Position numbers and translations under genes: made by a program. Below the pieces are notes generated by a model. The model made no database searches. It saw only the letters and a program-made list of their open reading frames with translations, and was not told the DNA's origin. From the NCBI GenBank assembly GCA_002720855.1, contig PBIN01000007.1, forward strand, positions 62,001-126,000: a stretch of 64,000 bases of DNA, read 5' to 3'. Of the stretch, positions 28,268-36,536 are shown in pieces. The DNA comes from Rhodospirillaceae bacterium. GTDB taxonomy: Bacteria; Pseudomonadota; Alphaproteobacteria; MPNO01; UBA2964. Within the stretch, counting starts at the first letter, position 1; every line of letters begins with the position of its first letter.

Positions 28268-28630
28268 ATGCTACGCGACAGAATGATTGGGACATGGCGA
28301 CTGGTCGGCTTCAGGTTTACCGATGCGGAGGGCAACGCCGGTCGTGAAGAAGATGCACCGAAGGGTGGGCGGATGGAATATACGCCGGACGGACATATGG
28401 CGACAGCTACGCGGCAGGCAAACGGCGATTATTTCAGTTATTTCGGAGAATTCGAGCTAAAGGACGAACAGGTCTTCCATCATATTGAGCTTTCAGCGCA
28501 TCCCAATCTCGAAGGGACGACGACGGTTCGCGATGTATCTTTTGAGGGTGAAAACCTTATTTTGACTGCCTCACCCCCCGTGATGGGCGGCCCGGGTAGC
28601 AAAGCATCTTTGGTTTGGGAAAAAATTTAA
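28268..28630 (+). CDS. Lipocalin-like domain protein
   Basis: 120-residue soluble protein beginning MLRDRMIGTWRLVGFRF, the start pattern of the lipocalin-like family (Lipocalin_5), with YTPDGHMATATRQANGDYFSYFGEFEL and C-terminal strands. The ATG at 28268 follows GGAGAG. Members lie in catabolic clusters and may bind or isomerise small hydrophobic compounds; no activity is assigned. Its stop is 1 base from the stop of the convergent racemase-family gene. Confidence 0.75.
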   Translation: MLRDRMIGTWRLVGFRFTDAEGNAGREEDAPKGGRMEYTPDGHMATATRQANGDYFSYFGEFELKDEQVFHHIELSAHPNLEGTTTVRDVSFEGENLILTASPPVMGGPGSKASLVWEKI

Positions 28631-28631
28631 A

Positions 28632-29345
28632 CTACGCGGCGAGTTTTCCGAGGCCGGGTAGCGGCTCGTTTATTCCAGCCATACGAAGCGCCTGCCAAAT
28701 GACCAATTGATTGCTGGTCACAACCGGAGCGTCCAACACCTCTTCCATTTCCTCGAGTGCATCAAGCGCCTGAATATTAGCGCAACTTACAAAGTATATA
28801 TCGGCATCTTTGTTTTTCATTGAAACTAACGTTTCGGTCCATTCTGAAGCAGGCATGTCGCTGTATGCGTTTGAACCGTTCAATCCCAGGTTTTTCTCAC
28901 CGACAATTTCACAGCCGGATTCCTCCAGAAATTCCAGTTCATGTTCATGGGATGCGCGCGGGTAGGGCGAAAGCAGAACAACGCGTTTTGCCTGGAAATG
29001 TTCGAAGGCCGCCATCGTGGCAGATGCCGTCGTGACAGCCGGGCGGCCCGACGCATCCTCAATGGCACCCTTAATGCGTTTCTCGCCATCAACGCCGTCG
29101 GACATGGAGTTTGCGGTGCAATGGAAAACGATAGGATCGCAACCGGCATCCGCGAGCAATTCCGCGGCCTCGGTAACTTTCGGCAATAAATCATCAAGCG
29201 GCATGAAGTAGGGGCCTGTCATGCGGAGGCGCGTAACATGGCACGCGACGTCCCGCGGTGTGTATTGACTAGCATGGGGTTCCGCCATCCTGTTGGACGA
29301 TGGCACAATCAGCCCATATCGAGCACGTGGATTTTCATTTTTCAT
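28632..29345 (-). CDS. Maleate isomerase / arylmalonate decarboxylase-like protein (Asp/Glu racemase superfamily)
   Basis: 237-residue protein with the two-domain racemase fold. Cys residues lie at the two expected active-site positions: FHCTANSMSDG (about residue 75) and VSCANIQALDALEEME (about residue 190). The start YGLIVPSSNRMAEP matches maleate cis-trans isomerases and arylmalonate decarboxylases rather than hydantoin racemase. The substrate may be a dicarboxylate, such as a ring-cleavage product of the nearby LigAB-type enzyme; that link is inference. A GGGAG precedes the ATG. Confidence 0.8.
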   Translation of the reverse strand: MKNENPRARYGLIVPSSNRMAEPHASQYTPRDVACHVTRLRMTGPYFMPLDDLLPKVTEAAELLADAGCDPIVFHCTANSMSDGVDGEKRIKGAIEDASGRPAVTTASATMAAFEHFQAKRVVLLSPYPRASHEHELEFLEESGCEIVGEKNLGLNGSNAYSDMPASEWTETLVSMKNKDADIYFVSCANIQALDALEEMEEVLDAPVVTSNQLVIWQALRMAGINEPLPGLGKLAA

Positions 29346-29439
29346 TGTTTGATCTCCCTATCCCGCCTTTTGGCTGTGCGTATACGCAAAGTACAGGAGT
29401 CCAATTCGATTTGAACATTTCTGGATGCCTCCTGAAAGA

Positions 29440-30381
29440 TCAGTTCCAGGCTTCGCGAAGCCGTGCCAATTCGTCCATCTGTTTTTGGTCTTCGCTTCCG
29501 GTGAACCTGACGCAAATATGGCTTGCACCACCTTCAACAAACTCGTTGAGCCAATCTGTTACGGCATTTCGATCGCCCGCGACGCAATATTGCTGATCGC
29601 GAATTTCTTCTCCCGGTCGAAGGTAGTAGCTGGTGAGATACTCAATGAGCTCAGCCTCCGCTTTGGCAACATCGTCATTGATGGCCACTGTCACGTAGGC
29701 TGCGCCAACAATATCTGCGGGATCGCGATTGGCCTCTCTGGCATACCCTTGCAGTTCGTTCCAGCTTTCGCTCCAGTTTTTGCCGTTGCCAGGACCAGAA
29801 GGGAACCATCCGTCGAAATACCTGGCTGAACGTTTTAGGGCAGCGGGGACGCCGCCGCCACTCCATATAGGAGGGCCTCCCTTGGTATATGGGACAGGGG
29901 CGAGTTCGGCACCCTTTACGGTCCAGCGGCCTTCCCAGTCGGTTTTCTCGCCAGTCCATAGCGCACGACAAAGACGCATCTGTTCAAGCATCGTGCCTAT
30001 GCGTTTTTCAAACGGAACACCGGCCGCTTCAAATTCGTTGCGAATGGCAGGAACATCTCGCGCTGTCCCGATACCCAGGATAATCCGGCCCTCACTGATG
30101 TGATCCATCGTCGAGACCTGATGTGCCAGCAAAACCGGATTACGCAGCATGGGCAGAAGGACTGCTGTTCCCATTTGGATCTTTTCGGTCCGGCCAGCAA
30201 TTGCCGATATCAGCGAAAGAGGATCATGGCGCGGTTTCGCCAATAACGAGTCGCCGATCCAGACAGAGTCGAGACCAATATTATCCGCGTGGTCACCGAG
30301 TTTAAGTATTTGTCCTGTTTCATGGACTCCCACCATTATGCGTTCGCGGGTGGGCAATAAGTATCCAAGACTTAAGGTCAT
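29440..30381 (-). CDS. LLM-class flavin-dependent oxidoreductase
   Basis: 313-residue TIM-barrel protein of the bacterial luciferase-like family, using FMN or F420. Signs: LGYLLPTRER, LGDHADNIGLDSVWIGDSLLAKPRHDPLSLISAIAGRTEKIQMGTAVLLPMLRNPVLLAHQVSTMDHISEGRIILGIGTA and WSGGGVPAALKRSARYFDGWFP. The family includes monooxygenases of alkanesulfonates, nitrilotriacetate and others. It is on the minus strand, 94 bases upstream of the racemase-family gene, and divergent from the ring-cleavage genes. Confidence 0.88.
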   Translation of the reverse strand: MTLSLGYLLPTRERIMVGVHETGQILKLGDHADNIGLDSVWIGDSLLAKPRHDPLSLISAIAGRTEKIQMGTAVLLPMLRNPVLLAHQVSTMDHISEGRIILGIGTARDVPAIRNEFEAAGVPFEKRIGTMLEQMRLCRALWTGEKTDWEGRWTVKGAELAPVPYTKGGPPIWSGGGVPAALKRSARYFDGWFPSGPGNGKNWSESWNELQGYAREANRDPADIVGAAYVTVAINDDVAKAEAELIEYLTSYYLRPGEEIRDQQYCVAGDRNAVTDWLNEFVEGGASHICVRFTGSEDQKQMDELARLREAWN

Positions 30382-30529
30382 GATTTGTGCTTTTTAATAG
30401 AGTTAGGGTGACAAAAAATTAAAGTTCGTATGTTGGCATTGTCAACTGAGCGCCGTTGCGATTTAGGGCTCGCTAATCACTTAAACATCCGTAATATTGG
30501 CTTACAACCAAATTGCTGGGAAATTCTCA

Positions 30530-30805
30530 ATGGCTACTGATTATTGGCTCAACAAACTAATTTTCGATTTGCAAGGACCCGATGGCAAAGATCAATGGTC
30601 TAATCATAGAGAAGAGACTATCGACAAATACCCCGTATCGGCAGAAATTCGTCAGGCGCTGATCGATGACAATTATGCGTATTTATATCCGCTTACAAAT
30701 CCGTATTTGATGCGTTTTTTCCTTCTGATATCCGGTAATGACGATCAAAAATCGATTGAAATCTTGTCCGCAATAGAGGTGAACGAGGAGACAGCGCATG
30801 GCTAA
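30530..30805 (+). CDS. Extradiol dioxygenase small subunit, LigA-like
   Basis: 91-residue helical protein of the LigA family, the alpha subunit that caps the active site of protocatechuate 4,5-dioxygenase-type enzymes. WLNKLIFDL at the start and YAYLYPLTNPYLMRFFLLISG match the family pattern weakly but in order. The ATG at 30530 has a GGGA nine bases upstream. It overlaps the LigB-type gene by 8 bases, as expected for an alpha-beta pair. Confidence 0.78.
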   Translation: MATDYWLNKLIFDLQGPDGKDQWSNHREETIDKYPVSAEIRQALIDDNYAYLYPLTNPYLMRFFLLISGNDDQKSIEILSAIEVNEETAHG

Positions 30806-31631
30806 ATTGGTTGGTAGCTTTGCAGCAGGGCATGCCCCAAATGTCGCTCGGCTTTGGGATACCATGTCTCAGGAATCACGTGATTGGCTGACGACACATT
30901 ACGATGAGATGGGCCGAAGGCTTAAGGCCCTGAAACCTGACGTTCTAATTATTCATTCGACCGACCATTGGGTGAATTTCTTTCTCGACAACATGCCAGC
31001 CTTCTGTGTTGGTATTGGTGACGAACATCAGGGACCTCCAGAACCATTTATGAAGCCTGTTTTTCCGCATGACTCACTTGCCGGTCATGCCAAATTGGGT
31101 CGGCATATCATGGAATTTGCCCTAAATGACGATTTCGATCCGTCTTATTCGCGTCAGCTGATGCTTGATCATGGCATGTGTGTACCTGTTTGGCGCATGG
31201 GCCTTGAAAAAATACCGGCAATTATTCCGGTTTACATGAACCTCGTAGAGAAACCGTTTCCGACACCGAAACGATGCCTGGCTTGGGGGCATATGCTACG
31301 GAACGCCATCGAGTCCTATCCTGAAGATTTACGGGTGGTTGTTATGGGGACCGGTGGACTAAGTCATTCCATCGGTGAGACAACGATGGGCTGGGTGGAT
31401 GAGCCCTTTGATTATGCCTGTATAGAACTGTTTAAATCAGCATCGGATGAAAAATTTGCCGCTGATCTAAGCGAGATGCTGGAAAAAACCGGCAATGGTG
31501 GCGCAGAACTCCGCGCATGGATCGTCGCGCACGCAGCAGCAGGTAGTCAGGGTTTCGATTTGATTGGCTACGCGCCGATGCCCGACATGCTGATTGGTTG
31601 CGGCGTTGCAGAGTGGAAAGTAGCCGCCTAA
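30798..31631 (+). CDS. Class III extradiol ring-cleavage dioxygenase, LigB-like beta subunit
   Basis: 277-residue catalytic subunit. Fe(II) ligand and catalytic residues are in place by comparison with LigB: His12 (FAAGHAPN), His57 (HSTDHWVNFF), His125 (LDHGMCVPVW) and His190 (TGGLSHSIGE), the proposed acid-base; the last ligand Glu is probably in the stretch near residue 210. LigAB enzymes cleave protocatechuate, gallate, 2,3-dihydroxyphenylpropionate or aminophenols. None of the usual downstream lig genes are here, so the substrate is open. Confidence 0.87.
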   Translation: MAKLVGSFAAGHAPNVARLWDTMSQESRDWLTTHYDEMGRRLKALKPDVLIIHSTDHWVNFFLDNMPAFCVGIGDEHQGPPEPFMKPVFPHDSLAGHAKLGRHIMEFALNDDFDPSYSRQLMLDHGMCVPVWRMGLEKIPAIIPVYMNLVEKPFPTPKRCLAWGHMLRNAIESYPEDLRVVVMGTGGLSHSIGETTMGWVDEPFDYACIELFKSASDEKFAADLSEMLEKTGNGGAELRAWIVAHAAAGSQGFDLIGYAPMPDMLIGCGVAEWKVAA

Positions 31632-31693
31632 CACTTTTCTTTGAATATTCTGCCCAAAACGGGAAATCGTCGTTTTCAGCTTTAAAAAAGCGA

Positions 31694-31794
31694 ACGGCGG
31701 CCCCAGTACGCTGGGCCGCCGTCCTAAGGTCAGGCTGTCCGGGGTTGGCGTCAAACAGCCCGCCTGCACCTGACGTAACCGCTTCCGGTTACGT
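31694..31794. other. Pair of strong hairpins after the ring-cleavage genes
   Basis: Part of a 359-base gene-free stretch (31632-31990). First hairpin: ACGGCGGCCCcAG (31694-31706) with CTGGGCCGCCGT (31711-31722), one bulged C and loop TACG. Second: ACGTAACCG (31773-31781) with CGGTTACGT (31786-31794), loop CTTC, then GTAGTTTTG. Between them GTCAGGCTGT and ACAGCC...CCTGAC can also pair. The second may be the terminator of the LigAB transcript, though its T-run is short. A structured small RNA is possible; no known class was recognised. Confidence 0.5.
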
Positions 31795-31909
31795 GTAGTT
31801 TTGACAGCGCCGTCAACTCGGGGGAGTAGGGCAGTGTCAAACTCTTATCCATCCCAGTATGTGCAAGAAATGTGCCAAATTAATTATTTATTAATTATCA
31901 GTGCGTTGC

Positions 31910-31932
31910 TTGCCTACTATGTAATTAGGCAA
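31910..31932. promoter_or_regulatory. Inverted repeat downstream of the minus-strand dehydrogenase gene
   Basis: Perfect 7-bp inverted repeat TTGCCTA (31910-31916) and TAGGCAA (31926-31932) separated by nine bases, inside an AT-rich stretch (31880-31980). It lies 3' of the minus-strand dehydrogenase-like gene (stop at 31991) and 279 bases 3' of the LigB-type gene, so it may be a weak terminator stem or a protein site with no obvious target gene. Remaining bases of 31632-31990 show nothing else recognisable. Confidence 0.3.
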
Positions 31933-31990
31933 CACCAACTGTAAAATAAACCGACAGTTTGTCCCATTTTGCGCCAAAAACCTCAGGTTT

Positions 31991-32803
31991 TTAGATAATT
32001 ATGGTACGTGTTTCCTTAAGGATTGCGTGCGCCAACGATAAGGCGGTTGTTGCGGAAGTCTTAGGGTTGTCGGGTGCCGGCATACCACGACATTCTACTG
32101 TGAGGGTGCCGAATTCGCCTTCGGCATCAATGCGGCCAACATTGTTCGGCGCAACCTCCGGGTCGGCGACGAGTTGAATTTCCGTGGCATCCATTCCGAG
32201 GCCTGCCAGTGCGACCGTTGCCGCTAGATTTGCATTTTTTGGGTAAAGTTTTGCTGCTTCGCGGGCCGGGCCTGTGAATAGTTCCGTCCGACTTGAAATC
32301 GATTCCAGCTCAAACTCTTCATCGGCAGGCGTGCCTTTCCATGCCAAAGGTGGCTTTGTTGATGTATAGCGAACCGATTTCAGGCCGCCGATGTGCAGTG
32401 AATTCATCCCGTCTATGCCCGCGATCGCTCCCGATGGCATCAAGAATCGCGAGCCATTTCGGGCGCAAATTCCGATGAGGTGATTGCGCAGCTCATCATT
32501 TGCAAGCGCCCCGGTCGAAATGACGATAAAATTAATCCCAGCCAATAAGACGGATTCAGCATATTCAGCGACCGCTCCTTGACCAGCGCATTCCGCGACA
32601 ACGTTGGGTGAAAGTCGAATTAAATCCTCTATTGAAGTTACAACCTTAATCGACCCATTCAACGCTGCATTTGCTTCCTCTTCGCGATTTTCCCGAACCA
32701 GTACGCCAACAATCTTTATTTGTTGACCCTTATCGTGTTCAGCAATTTTATCGAGTGCAATGCGGGCGATGGCACCATATCCAATCAGGGCTACTTTTTT
32801 CAT
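31991..32803 (-). CDS. Aspartate dehydrogenase-like protein
   Basis: 270-residue protein with an N-terminal Rossmann NAD(P) domain (VALIGYGAIARIAL) and the AspDH catalytic-domain pattern (LMPSGAIAGIDGMNSL, YPKNANLAATVALAGLG, C-terminal KTSATTALSLAHAIL). In true aspartate dehydrogenases a catalytic His lies in an N-x-H-x-I segment; here the corresponding segment is NVGRI, with Gly at about residue 223. The activity may thus differ from NAD-dependent aspartate oxidation. The ATG at 32803 follows GAGGT. No nadA or nadC is nearby. Confidence 0.8.
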   Translation of the reverse strand: MKKVALIGYGAIARIALDKIAEHDKGQQIKIVGVLVRENREEEANAALNGSIKVVTSIEDLIRLSPNVVAECAGQGAVAEYAESVLLAGINFIVISTGALANDELRNHLIGICARNGSRFLMPSGAIAGIDGMNSLHIGGLKSVRYTSTKPPLAWKGTPADEEFELESISSRTELFTGPAREAAKLYPKNANLAATVALAGLGMDATEIQLVADPEVAPNNVGRIDAEGEFGTLTVECRGMPAPDNPKTSATTALSLAHAILKETRTIII

Positions 32804-32934
32804 CAATACCTCATATCGAAAACTTCGTATGATGGTATCGGAGACAGGACTTTGATGCCAACGGGTGACTTATGCGTTTATGCAAACTAGATTCCGATAC
32901 TTGCTCATGCTGATTGCATTGGCGGAGGATAAAA

Positions 32935-33756
32935 ATGGGTAAAGCGCTTACAACAGAACAGGTGAATCAGTATCACAATGACGGATTCTTGTTTCCGTTC
33001 GATGTATTTACCGAGAGTGAAGCGGCGGGAATTGCTGATCGATTTGCTGAAATGGAACGCAATCTCGGTGAAGAGATGCAGAGTCGTTTTCGTAATAAAG
33101 CGCAGCTTCCGTTTCCATGGTTGTGTGATTTAGTTGCCAATGAGCGATTGCTCGACGCTGTCGAGGACCTGATCGGTCCTGACATTCTTTGTTGGGGTTC
33201 GTCCTTTTTTACCAAGAAAGCCCGAGATCCAAGATTTATTTCCTGGCACGCAGATGACTTCGTCTACGGATTCGAACCGGCGGAGACTGTTACGGCGTGG
33301 CTCGCCTTTCACCCGTCGACGGTCGAGTCGGGTTGCGTGCAATATATTCCGGGATCTCACCACGATGATCCGACATACGAATTTATACCCGATCCAAACA
33401 ACCTAGCCCGGAATGGGCAACACGCGATCGGAATCAATGAGGACGATGCAGTTTTTGCCGTCTTAAAAGCGGGCGAAGTCGTGTTTCATCATCAAAGTGT
33501 GGTTCATAGTTCTGGACCCAATAATGCGGACCATCCACGAGTCGGTCTCGCGATCCATTATACGGCACCGAATGTAAGAGAGACCCGGTTTAATGGCGCC
33601 ACAGCGACCCTGTTACGTGGCGAAGATAAATACGGATTCTGGGGAAAAGACCCTGTGCCCGAAGTAGACTTCGACAAAAATTGTATCGAACATATGGAGC
33701 AAACTCGGGCGATTTTTGCGCAACTAAACAATAAAAAAATAGAGAGCGTCAAATAG
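32935..33756 (+). CDS. Phytanoyl-CoA dioxygenase (PhyH) family protein
   Basis: 273-residue Fe(II)/2-OG oxygenase. It has a His-x-Asp pair at His105 and Asp107 (SWHADDFVYG), distal His191 (HQSVVHSSGPN) and Arg202. The Asp is kept, so it should hydroxylate rather than halogenate (halogenases of this fold have Gly or Ala there). The sequence WHADDFVYGFEPAETVTAWLA resembles SyrB2-related and ectoine-hydroxylase-like branches. A GGAGG precedes the ATG at 32935. A bicupin gene follows after 4 bases. Confidence 0.87.
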   Translation: MGKALTTEQVNQYHNDGFLFPFDVFTESEAAGIADRFAEMERNLGEEMQSRFRNKAQLPFPWLCDLVANERLLDAVEDLIGPDILCWGSSFFTKKARDPRFISWHADDFVYGFEPAETVTAWLAFHPSTVESGCVQYIPGSHHDDPTYEFIPDPNNLARNGQHAIGINEDDAVFAVLKAGEVVFHHQSVVHSSGPNNADHPRVGLAIHYTAPNVRETRFNGATATLLRGEDKYGFWGKDPVPEVDFDKNCIEHMEQTRAIFAQLNNKKIESVK

Positions 33757-33760
33757 ACGA

Positions 33761-34435
33761 ATGACTGATCCGACCGGATTGAATGATGATTTCAACAAAC
33801 GGGTTGTGATCGATACCAATTTAATGGATTGGCAAGCCAGTCCGAGTCCGAATGTTTGGCGAAAACGACTTCATCATTCCGGCCCAGCGGAGGCCGGTGT
33901 TGTGACGTCAATTGTGCGTTACGAACCCGGCAGCGAATTCCCGGCTCATCCGCATCCTGATGGAGAAGAAATTTTCGTTTTAGACGGAATTTTTTCAGAT
34001 GACTCCGGGGATTATCCGGCAGGAACATATATTCTAAATCCGGAAGGTTTTTCCCACGCGCCGTCCTCTGGGCCGGGGTGCACACTTTTTGTGAAATTGC
34101 GTCAATACACGGGTGCCCGGTTGCAAGTTCGTAAAAATTCCAAGGTGCTGGATTGGCGCGAAAGTCCAGACGGACAATTCAAAACACTTTTGCTGGATGA
34201 TCAGGAAGGTTTTCTAGGTCGCACGGAGTTAATTCGAATTTTGCCTGACGCCAAAATGGTGGCTGGCAAATATCAAAATGGAACAGAAATCTTTGTTCTC
34301 GAAGGGGCGTTCGGGGATGAGAGCGGGGACTATTCCAGAGGATTCTGGATAAGGAATCCGCCAGCAAATGAGAACAACATATTACGCACTAGGGATGGAT
34401 GCACATTGCTGCTGAAATCGGATTGTTTTTCTTAG
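33761..34435 (+). CDS. Bicupin protein (ChrR-like cupin)
   Basis: 224-residue protein with two cupin domains. The first (about 40-120) has metal-ligand candidates in FPAHPHPDGEEIFVLDG; the second (about 155-220) keeps the fold (TEIFVLEGAFGDESGDY) but has no His in the matching place, so only the first should bind metal. It resembles the cupin part of the anti-sigma factor ChrR, but there is no zinc anti-sigma domain or sigma gene here. It is probably cotranscribed with the PhyH gene and may act on its product. Confidence 0.8.
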   Translation: MTDPTGLNDDFNKRVVIDTNLMDWQASPSPNVWRKRLHHSGPAEAGVVTSIVRYEPGSEFPAHPHPDGEEIFVLDGIFSDDSGDYPAGTYILNPEGFSHAPSSGPGCTLFVKLRQYTGARLQVRKNSKVLDWRESPDGQFKTLLLDDQEGFLGRTELIRILPDAKMVAGKYQNGTEIFVLEGAFGDESGDYSRGFWIRNPPANENNILRTRDGCTLLLKSDCFS

Positions 34436-34440
34436 TCTAC

Positions 34441-35205
34441 TTAAATCCAACCGGCGTCCTTTAATCCAGCATACAGCAATCGTAACGCAAGCGCGGTAAG
34501 CGTGACCTGAAATATGATTTTGAAGAGTTTTTCCGGCATCACTTTCAGCAACATTTTTCCGAGATAGCTGCCAAGAAAAGCCGTCGCAATCATGGCGAGG
34601 ATAAGGGGGAGGTAGCCCGCGAGCGTAAATCCGAGGAAACCGAATACGAGGATTTTGAGGCCGTGGATTAGCGACATATATGTGTATTGGGTGCCGACAT
34701 ATTCGTGCCGGTCGTTACAGACTTTTGCAACAAATGGAGCAATTACGACGCCGCTGGAGCCGATAAAGAGGGCAAGGATGGTACCACCAAATCCAAGACC
34801 AAAGAATTTTTTGTGGGAATAGGCCGATGAGGCAGGTGCCGGTGCCCAGCAGACATAAAGAATAAAGCATCCGAGGACCACTTGAAGGATAGCGGTGGGC
34901 AAGTTGATAACGATGTTGGCACCAACCGCTGCACCTAAAATTGCACCAATACCGAAAGCCGGTAGGAGATCCCGTCGTATAAATTTGAACATTAAAATGG
35001 CGCGACCAATGTTTGTGCCTAGAAGAACCGCTCCATGCAGCGGGATCAAAATTGCGGGTGAAAATATTGTCGTCATAAACGCCAGCAGCATGACGCCACC
35101 GCCCAATCCAGCACCAACACCCATCGCGCCCGAAAGGCAGCTGAGTACGCAAAGTAAAAGAAATGTTGCTGTTGAGATGTCGGCGGCTGAGGTTAGAAAT
35201 TCCAT
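34441..35205 (-). CDS. TauE/SafE-family sulfite exporter/permease
   Basis: 254-residue membrane protein with about eight hydrophobic segments in two homologous halves. The half-repeat motif is visible as GVGAGLGGGVMLLAFM near the N-terminus and GFGGTILALFIGSSGVVIAPFV in the middle. Members move sulfite, organosulfonates or other anions. It is convergent with the bicupin gene (5 bases apart) and 10 bases after an MFS gene on the same strand, probably one transcript. Confidence 0.85.
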   Translation of the reverse strand: MEFLTSAADISTATFLLLCVLSCLSGAMGVGAGLGGGVMLLAFMTTIFSPAILIPLHGAVLLGTNIGRAILMFKFIRRDLLPAFGIGAILGAAVGANIVINLPTAILQVVLGCFILYVCWAPAPASSAYSHKKFFGLGFGGTILALFIGSSGVVIAPFVAKVCNDRHEYVGTQYTYMSLIHGLKILVFGFLGFTLAGYLPLILAMIATAFLGSYLGKMLLKVMPEKLFKIIFQVTLTALALRLLYAGLKDAGWI

Positions 35206-35215
35206 TATGAGATAA

Positions 35216-36418
35216 TCATCGTTGTGACTCTTGCTGGTCCCTCAATAGCAGGGCAATTACCGTTCCAATTGCCATTGCGGCGCTGCCAGCAAGGAAAATC
35301 GGGACATAGCTCCCACTGACGTCGAACAACGTTACATAGCCGTATGCGGCAAACGCTTGCAGGACTGTCGATACGAGAGCTGACATGCGCCAGACCGGTG
35401 CCATGCCGTCTGAGCCCATCAACTGATGAAAGCGGCCAGACATAATCGCGGTGAGACCGGGTTGGGCACCAACGACCAAAGATGAAAAAATTAGCGCCCA
35501 GCCGGCCGAGTTTATGACGGGCAACGCAATACCGCTGGCAACAGCGGCGAATGCGAGGGCCAGGCCGACGCGGAAGCCTACTCTGTCAGCGAAGCGTCCC
35601 CACAGGTACGTTCCCCCAATAGCACCGAGCCCAAAAAGTGCCCAGTGCAGCCCACCAAATTCGATGGGGTTGCCGAGTCCACGTACCAAATAGTCGACCC
35701 AGTAAATGGAGTGTGGAATTAGGCCAAGTGAAAACAGCACACGTGTTGAGATCAACCCAACGACAGTTAAATTCCAATCTATTTTCGGATGAGGTGTGGG
35801 GTTAGCGGCATTTCCTGTTGTTTCTTCGTGTTTTGACAGGCTCTGCCAGCCCCAAAGCGCAATTATGCCTGCAATAATGCCGATACATCCTATTCCGGTC
35901 CAAGCCGTTGCAAGGCTGTGCGAAAGCAGCCAGGGGACCAAGGAACCGGATAGCAATATCCCGATACCGACACCCGTATAGACTATACCGGTAGCGGCAC
36001 CGAGTTTGCCGGTAGGCGCAAAACGTGTAGCGATCGCGAGGCAGTAAATCATCATGGCGCCGACAATGGCACCAAGCAGGCCGCGCCAGAATATAAGCCA
36101 AAGAAATCCCCATGGAAGTACGCAAGCGAATAGGGAGATCAATGCCGCAATAAGGCAGATCCGCATTGTGTTGGCTTCTCCCCAGTGTTGACGCATCCAG
36201 GGTGCTGCGAGTGCTCCAGCGAGGTATCCGGTAAAGTTTGAAGCAGCAATAGCACCGGCTTCCCATTCTGTGAGGTGTCCGGCCTCAATTAGGGAAGGAA
36301 TCAAGGGTGAGTAGGAAAACCGTCCAAGCCCCATACCAATGAGAAGCGTCGCGCCACCTGCAATTGACAGTTTAAGCCAGACGTTTTGCGAGATTACGGA
36401 GGATATATGATTAGTCAC
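35216..36418 (-). CDS. MFS transporter, YbfB/YjiJ family
   Basis: 400-residue protein with about 12 hydrophobic segments. LIGMGLGRFSYSPLIPSLIEAGHLTEWEAGAIAASNFTGYLAGAL is the typical start of the YbfB/YjiJ group. The GTG at 36418 is chosen; an in-frame TTG at 36466 would add 16 polar residues. It is divergent from another MFS gene, with 118 bases between starts. The substrate is unknown. Confidence 0.82.
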   Translation of the reverse strand: MTNHISSVISQNVWLKLSIAGGATLLIGMGLGRFSYSPLIPSLIEAGHLTEWEAGAIAASNFTGYLAGALAAPWMRQHWGEANTMRICLIAALISLFACVLPWGFLWLIFWRGLLGAIVGAMMIYCLAIATRFAPTGKLGAATGIVYTGVGIGILLSGSLVPWLLSHSLATAWTGIGCIGIIAGIIALWGWQSLSKHEETTGNAANPTPHPKIDWNLTVVGLISTRVLFSLGLIPHSIYWVDYLVRGLGNPIEFGGLHWALFGLGAIGGTYLWGRFADRVGFRVGLALAFAAVASGIALPVINSAGWALIFSSLVVGAQPGLTAIMSGRFHQLMGSDGMAPVWRMSALVSTVLQAFAAYGYVTLFDVSGSYVPIFLAGSAAMAIGTVIALLLRDQQESQR

Positions 36419-36536
36419 GTTTCTAAGATTGACTGTTCGGACGAATTCCGTCCAGCCAAAGCGCAATTTATCAGATCATGATACACTGTTTGTAGTATCG
36501 CGTTAGCCGCGTTCCACAGCGCTCCACAGGAATTTT

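Noticed and set aside
29425-29829. 134-codon plus-strand frame opposite the LLM oxidoreductase
   Set aside because: It runs antisense through conserved luciferase-fold coding sequence.
31636-31860. Signal recognition particle RNA, 6S RNA or tmRNA in the hairpin-rich gap
   Set aside because: The diagnostic conserved sequences of those RNAs are not present.
32935-33756. Fe(II) halogenase of the SyrB2 type
   Set aside because: The His-x-Asp pair is intact (Asp107); halogenases have Gly or Ala at that position.
35802-36266. 154-codon frame in another minus-strand frame of the YbfB-like MFS gene
   Set aside because: Composition is unlike a real protein and the MFS gene explains the region fully.
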